Source: Actinomycetota bacterium
GTDB taxonomy: Bacteria; Actinomycetota; Actinomycetes; Nanopelagicales; Nanopelagicaceae
Length of the DNA: 19,076 nucleotides
NCBI GenBank assembly: GCA_009704445.1
Contig: WLED01000009.1
Coordinates: 1-19,076, forward strand
Direction: 5' to 3'
The notes below the pieces were generated by a model that worked only from the letters and a program-made list of their open reading frames with translations, ran no database searches and was not told where the DNA came from. Both the position numbers and the translations under genes were made by a program. Positions 15,969 to 19,076 of this stretch are shown here, in pieces (positions within the stretch are counted from its first letter, which is position 1; each line of letters starts with the position of its first letter).

Positions 15969-16847
15969 TTAGAAGCCGACTGCACTCTCGATTTCTGCAC
16001 ATGCCAGGCTCAAATCTTGGACAAAGGTGACCTCAGAGGGGTCCTTTAGATTCCAACCAGGTCCACCCAAGATGATGCGAGGAGTTGGACGAATAGCTGG
16101 AATTTCGCGGAAGAACTTTTCATCACCATTGTGTTTTAACTGAGCCCACAAAAATATCGCAGGTGGCGCCGAGCGTCTCACCATTGCATCGATGGCCTCA
16201 AGTGGAGTTCGAGCACCAAGAAAGAAGCTTTCAATTCCTCTTTCAGCGAGCGCGGCCGCAAGTGCGTGCAGTGCAAGACAGTGAACCTCTTCACCAACTG
16301 CTGCCAATAAAACCGGTTGAGCATTTTTTGGCTTTTTAATCTCGGGAACACCTTCACGCATGATTCGCTTTAAAACCTCTGAAAGCATGTGCTCTACTTC
16401 AATTCCAGCACCTGTTCGTTCCCACTCATCACCGACGATTACTAATAGCGGAACAATTACTTCTGTCCATGAGGCGATAACACCATGTTCGGCGATTTCT
16501 TTTCGAAGAACAGTTTCAATAAAACTCTTGTCGAGAATTTTTGCCGCGCGGTGAATTGAATCGACTAACTCTTGGCGGTGTTCAAACTTACTGACAAGAT
16601 TTGCGATCTTCACGGAGCCCTTGTGAGCCTTTGCCTGTTCGGCAGCATCAGCAGGAGAAACGCCTGTTGAGATTAGCCGGCGCATCAAAGTTAGCTTTGC
16701 TAGATCGGCTGGGCAGTACCGGCGATGGGAACCTGCCTCATGCAAAGTGGGTCCTAGGCCATATCGGCGATCCCACGTGCGAAGGGTGGCTGGAGCAACG
16801 CCTATGCGCCTTGCAACGGCAGCAACGGTCAGTAGCTCATCTTCCAC
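15969..16847 (-). CDS. MerR-family regulator with cobalamin-binding domain (CarH/LitR-like)
   Basis: A 292-residue regulator. Residues 5-72 are a MerR-type winged helix (LLTVAAVARRIGVAPATLR, WDRRYGLGPT, HRRY). Residues about 90-165 form the helical bundle, and about 177-290 a B12-binding Rossmann fold. W142 and E152-H153 reproduce the W-x9-E-H signature of CarH photoreceptors, and E187-V-H189 fits the E-x-H motif whose His ligates cobalt, though the Gly of ExHxxG is Ala here. CarH/LitR proteins bind adenosyl-B12 in the dark, repress, and let go in light. The residue after Trp, said to be a His in Thermus CarH that binds cobalt after photolysis, is Glu143. The start is GTG at 16847. It is divergent from whiB and 43 bases ahead of guaB. 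Confidence 0.88.
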   Translation of the reverse strand: MEDELLTVAAVARRIGVAPATLRTWDRRYGLGPTLHEAGSHRRYCPADLAKLTLMRRLISTGVSPADAAEQAKAHKGSVKIANLVSKFEHRQELVDSIHRAAKILDKSFIETVLRKEIAEHGVIASWTEVIVPLLVIVGDEWERTGAGIEVEHMLSEVLKRIMREGVPEIKKPKNAQPVLLAAVGEEVHCLALHALAAALAERGIESFFLGARTPLEAIDAMVRRSAPPAIFLWAQLKHNGDEKFFREIPAIRPTPRIILGGPGWNLKDPSEVTFVQDLSLACAEIESAVGF

Positions 16848-16896
16848 GAGGTAATAGTGGCGTGAAGTGGCCTAACTCACCACCCGAAATGCCCAA

Positions 16897-16951
16897 TTGA
16901 ACAAGTTTTGAAGCGAAGATACTTGAACAACTTATGACTCGGTTGTAGAGT
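16897..16951 (+). promoter_or_regulatory. whiB promoter with TTGAA repeats (candidate operator)
   Basis: TTGAAC (16923-16928), a 17-base spacer and TAGAGT (16946-16951) make the best promoter in the window; it ends 6 bases before the whiB ATG, so the mRNA should be leaderless. TTGAA occurs three times, at 16897, 16908 and 16923. The first two are 11 bases apart, and TTGAACAA(G/C)TT at 16897 and 16923 is a 10-of-11 direct repeat, the second copy covering the -35 box. CarH-type regulators bind direct repeats with 11-base spacing over -35 regions, so this may be the operator of the adjacent MerR-B12 protein (inference). The opposite promoter is less clear; CACTAT (16854-16859, minus) would end 6 bases before that GTG. 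Confidence 0.55.
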
Positions 16952-16957
16952 GCGGTC

Positions 16958-17254
16958 ATGGCCGAAACTTCACGCTTACCCCGCCCCGTTGCAGATGAAT
17001 GGGAGTGGCAGTATCAGGGTGCCTGTAGAGATCTTCCATCAGAGATGTTTTTCCATCCAGATGGAGAGCGTGGTCCGCGTCGCAGAAATCGCGAAAACAC
17101 TGCAAAAGCAGTCTGTGCATCGTGCCCAGTAATTGCAGCATGTAGGGCACATGCCCTTGCAGTTCAAGAGCCTTACGGAATTTGGGGCGGACTTTCAGAA
17201 GATGATCGACTTGAGATTATCGGTAAGCCAATTGGAATTTCGCACGCATCATAA
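16958..17254 (+). CDS. WhiB-family iron-sulfur transcription factor (WhiB3/WhiD-like by context)
   Basis: A 98-residue [4Fe-4S] regulator that works with the primary sigma factor in actinobacteria. The four cluster cysteines are C23, C53, C56 and C62 (C...CxxCxxxxxC), followed by the turn GIWGG at 74-78. A DNA-binding basic tail is weak; the end is RLEIIGKPIGISHAS. The setting between groES-groEL and guaB-guaB3 matches that of whiB3 in Mycobacterium and whiD in Streptomyces, so it is probably that orthologue (context inference). In those species the protein links redox state to gene expression or development. It is monocistronic with a clear leaderless promoter and a bidirectional terminator 42 bases after its stop. 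Confidence 0.96.
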   Translation: MAETSRLPRPVADEWEWQYQGACRDLPSEMFFHPDGERGPRRRNRENTAKAVCASCPVIAACRAHALAVQEPYGIWGGLSEDDRLEIIGKPIGISHAS

Positions 17255-17295
17255 AGAAGCAGTTCTTTTCGATTTCTTCCTCCTAAGAAGAGAAA

Positions 17296-17324
17296 AAGCC
17301 CCGCAGTAACAACCCGCGGGGCTT
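17296..17324. terminator. Bidirectional intrinsic terminator between whiB and groEL
   Basis: AAGCCCCGC (17296-17304) pairs perfectly with GCGGGGCTT (17316-17324) around an 11-base loop. Reading leftward it is followed by TTTTTCTCTT, a good U-rich tail for groES-groEL. Reading rightward it is followed by ATTTCTT, which is weaker but usable for whiB. It serves both convergent units. Confidence 0.9.
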
Positions 17325-17331
17325 ATTTCTT

Positions 17332-17359
17332 GTAAGAATTCCTTTCAAGAATTACTTAC
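17332..17359. other. Stem-loop just after the groEL stop
   Basis: GTAAGAATTC (17332-17341) pairs with GAATT-A-CTTAC (17349-17359), giving ten base pairs with one bulged A and a 7-base loop. It begins 3 bases after the groEL stop and precedes the main terminator. It has no U-run of its own, so it may protect the 3' end of the groEL message rather than terminate; that role is inference. Confidence 0.55.
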
Positions 17360-17362
17360 TGA

Positions 17363-19003
17363 TTAATGTTGATGTCCGCCTGGGCCATGAGAATGTCCGT
17401 GTCCGCCGGCTGCATCAGCTGCAGCTTGCTCAGCTGGCTTTTCATAAACAACAGCTTCAGTAGTAATAAACATTGCAGCAATTGATGCAGCGTTTGCAAG
17501 AGCAGAACGCGTTACCTTTACTGGATCAATTACACCGTCAGCAGCTAGATCGCCATACACATCAGTTGCAGCGTTAAAACCTTCGTTGTGCTTCATTGCC
17601 CTAACCTTTGCAACTACGACGTAACCTTCTAGTCCTGCATTTTCAGCAATCCATCGAAGTGGTTCATCGCAGGCTTTGCGAACTAAGCGAACTCCAACAG
17701 CCTTATCACCAGTAAATCCGAGATCACCTTCGAGTGAGTCAGCAGCATGCACAAGTGCAGCGCCTCCACCGACAACGATTCCCTCTTCTACTGCCGCGCG
17801 AGTTGCAGAGATTGCATCCTCAAGGCGATGCTTCTTTTCGTTTAGCTCTACTTCTGTATGTGCGCCAACTTTGATGACACAGACTCCGCCAGCTAACTTT
17901 GCAAGACGCTCTTGCAACTTCTCTTTGTCCCAAGATGAGTCGCTGATCTCAATCTCTTTGCGAAGTTCAGAGACGCGAGCAGCAACTGCTGCCTTATCCC
18001 CTGCGCCATCAACAATTGTTGTTGCATCTTTTGTAACAACAACGCGACGAGCTTTGCCAAGATCCTCAAGTGTTACACCTTCTAGCTTCATTCCAAGCTC
18101 TGAAGAGATAACTTGACCACCTGTAAGAATCGCTAAATCCTGCAACATTGCTTTGCGGCGATCACCAAAACCTGGCGCCTTAACAGCAACAGATGTAAAT
18201 ACCCCACGCATACGGTTGACCACCAAGGTAGAAAGTGCTTCTCCCTCGATGTCTTCGGCAATAATCAAGAGTGGCTTAGATGCTTGTGCAACCTTTTCAA
18301 GCAAAGGTAGAAGCTCTGCAAGTGCAGAGATCTTGTTTGCAGAAATTAAAATGTAAGCATCTTCAAGGATTGCTTCCATACGATCTTGATCTGTTACAAA
18401 GTACGGTGAAATGTAGCCCTTATCGAACTGCATACCTTCTGTGAAATCAAGATCCAATCCTGTTGTAGATGCTTCTTCTACTGTGATCACGCCATCTTTA
18501 CCAACGCGATCCATCGCCTCAGCAATGAGTTCACCAATTGCACGATCTTGAGCAGAGATAGTTGCAACATCTGCAATCTGTGCTTTTCCATTGACAGGAG
18601 TTGCTTGAGCCTTTAGTTTTTCAGAGACTGCAGCAACTGCTGCCTCAATGCCCATCTTTATATCCATTGGCTGTGCGCCAGCAGCAAGGTTGCGTAGACC
18701 CTCTTTAACCATTGCTTGAGCAAGAACGGTTGCTGTTGTAGTTCCATCGCCTGCTACATCGTTGGTCTTAGTCGCAACTTCTTTAACTAACTGAGCGCCC
18801 ATGTTTTCTGCTGGATCGCTGAGTTCAATCTCTTTTGCAATTGTTACACCATCATTTGTAATGATTGGCGCACCAAAAGATTTAGCGATAACAACATTGC
18901 GACCTTTTGGTCCAAGAGTTACTTTTACTGTGTCGGCAAGAATATTAACGCCACGCTCCATCGCACGGCGAGCTTGCTCATCAAATTGAAGGGCTTTTCC
19001 CAT
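17363..19003 (-). CDS. groL: Chaperonin GroEL with histidine-rich tail
   Basis: Sixty-kilodalton chaperonin subunit that folds proteins with GroES using ATP. It has 546 residues. ATP-site residues are present: GPKGRNVV (31-38), D51 in TNDGVTIA and GDGTTTATVLA (85-95), plus GGGAALVHA in the C-terminal equatorial part. The tail is GGHGHSHGPGGHQH, not the Gly-Gly-Met repeat of general housekeeping GroELs. In actinobacteria a His-rich tail marks the groES-linked GroEL1. The ATG follows the groES stop with no gap (TAAATG) and has GAGAAG 3 bases upstream, inside the groES end. Whether the genome has a second GroEL cannot be seen. Confidence 0.97.
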   Translation of the reverse strand: MGKALQFDEQARRAMERGVNILADTVKVTLGPKGRNVVIAKSFGAPIITNDGVTIAKEIELSDPAENMGAQLVKEVATKTNDVAGDGTTTATVLAQAMVKEGLRNLAAGAQPMDIKMGIEAAVAAVSEKLKAQATPVNGKAQIADVATISAQDRAIGELIAEAMDRVGKDGVITVEEASTTGLDLDFTEGMQFDKGYISPYFVTDQDRMEAILEDAYILISANKISALAELLPLLEKVAQASKPLLIIAEDIEGEALSTLVVNRMRGVFTSVAVKAPGFGDRRKAMLQDLAILTGGQVISSELGMKLEGVTLEDLGKARRVVVTKDATTIVDGAGDKAAVAARVSELRKEIEISDSSWDKEKLQERLAKLAGGVCVIKVGAHTEVELNEKKHRLEDAISATRAAVEEGIVVGGGAALVHAADSLEGDLGFTGDKAVGVRLVRKACDEPLRWIAENAGLEGYVVVAKVRAMKHNEGFNAATDVYGDLAADGVIDPVKVTRSALANAASIAAMFITTEAVVYEKPAEQAAADAAGGHGHSHGPGGHQH

Positions 19004-19076
19004 TTACTTCTCGATTACAGCAAGAATGTCACGTGCTGACAAAACAATAAATTCGTCTCCGCCGTGCTTAATTTCA
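19004..19076 (-). CDS. groS: Co-chaperonin GroES, C-terminal end (cut by window edge)
   Basis: The last 23 codons before the right edge read EIKHGGDEFIVLSARDILAV and then IEK, the standard GroES C-terminus. The lid protein works with GroEL. Its stop TAA touches the groEL ATG, so the two are cotranscribed and coupled. Upstream control elements such as a CIRCE repeat would lie outside the window. Confidence 0.95.
   Translation of the reverse strand, partial: EIKHGGDEFIVLSARDILAVIEK

Noticed and set aside
15962..15978. GGCTT-CTA-AAGCC stem at the MerR-B12 stop as a terminator
   Set aside because: The stem has only five pairs and no U-run follows, so it is too weak to call.
15926..16000. In-frame GTG at 16000 as the guaB start (396 residues)
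   Set aside because: It would overlap the end of the MerR-B12 gene and add 25 residues unrelated to IMPDH. The ATG at 15925 gives the family N-terminus and has a purine-rich site upstream.
17676..18116. Long open frame opposite groEL (146 codons), and similar open frames opposite guaB, guaB3, folD and guaA
   Set aside because: These are antisense shadows of strongly conserved genes. Their Ser/Thr/Arg/Pro-rich products match no family and they lack start signals.
1..19076. Search for phage, IS elements, CRISPR arrays, toxin-antitoxin or defence genes
   Set aside because: None seen: all coding space is taken by conserved housekeeping or regulatory genes, and there are no terminal repeats, target duplications or repeat-spacer arrays.

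Overview
The window is a gene-dense stretch of a low-GC actinobacterial chromosome. Actinobacterial markers are a WhiB protein with four conserved cysteines, DUF3017 and DUF6350 (PerM-like) membrane proteins, a GroEL with a histidine-rich tail next to groES, and a guaB-guaB3-guaA set. Base composition is AT-rich for this phylum and the intergenic spaces are tiny, which suggests a streamlined lineage such as the freshwater acI group (Nanopelagicales). That placement is inference. No mobile elements, CRISPR arrays, tRNAs or rRNAs were seen, and no gene-free stretch exceeds about 130 bases.

Layout, left to right. Positions 1-8333 are a leftward cluster: truncated trpS, a CorC/HlyC-type membrane protein, icd, mdh, a DUF3017 protein, folD, a DUF6350 protein, sucD and sucC. 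Three TCA-cycle steps (isocitrate dehydrogenase, succinyl-CoA ligase, malate dehydrogenase) are thus grouped with a folate enzyme. Next comes the leftward helicase gene pcrA, divergent from a rightward PIG-L/LmbE-type deacetylase across a 26-base double promoter near 10640. A secreted cyclophilin, guaA, guaB3, guaB and a MerR-B12 regulator follow, all leftward. A rightward whiB is divergent from that regulator and convergent with groES-groEL, with a bidirectional terminator between whiB and groEL.

Three things stand out. First, guaB encodes an IMP dehydrogenase from which the whole CBS (Bateman) domain is missing, although the catalytic barrel, cysteine loop and flap are intact. Its neighbour GuaB3 also lacks CBS domains and has His where GuaB has its catalytic Cys. 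Second, the MerR-type protein carries the W-x9-E-H and E-x-H cobalamin-binding residues of CarH/LitR photoreceptors. It faces whiB across a 110-base spacer with TTGAA repeats, two of them exactly 11 bases apart and a third inside the whiB -35 box. Third, at least five genes have a TANNNT -10 box ending exactly 6-7 bases before the start codon, which predicts leaderless mRNAs. Genes inside operons instead overlap or abut the previous gene (TAATG, GTGGCTAA, TAAATG junctions).

Together the genes cover central carbon flow, the GMP branch of purine synthesis, one-carbon folate chemistry, DNA repair, protein folding and two regulators that may sense light/B12 and redox state. The purN-purH pair often found between the DUF6350 gene and folD in other actinobacteria is absent here.
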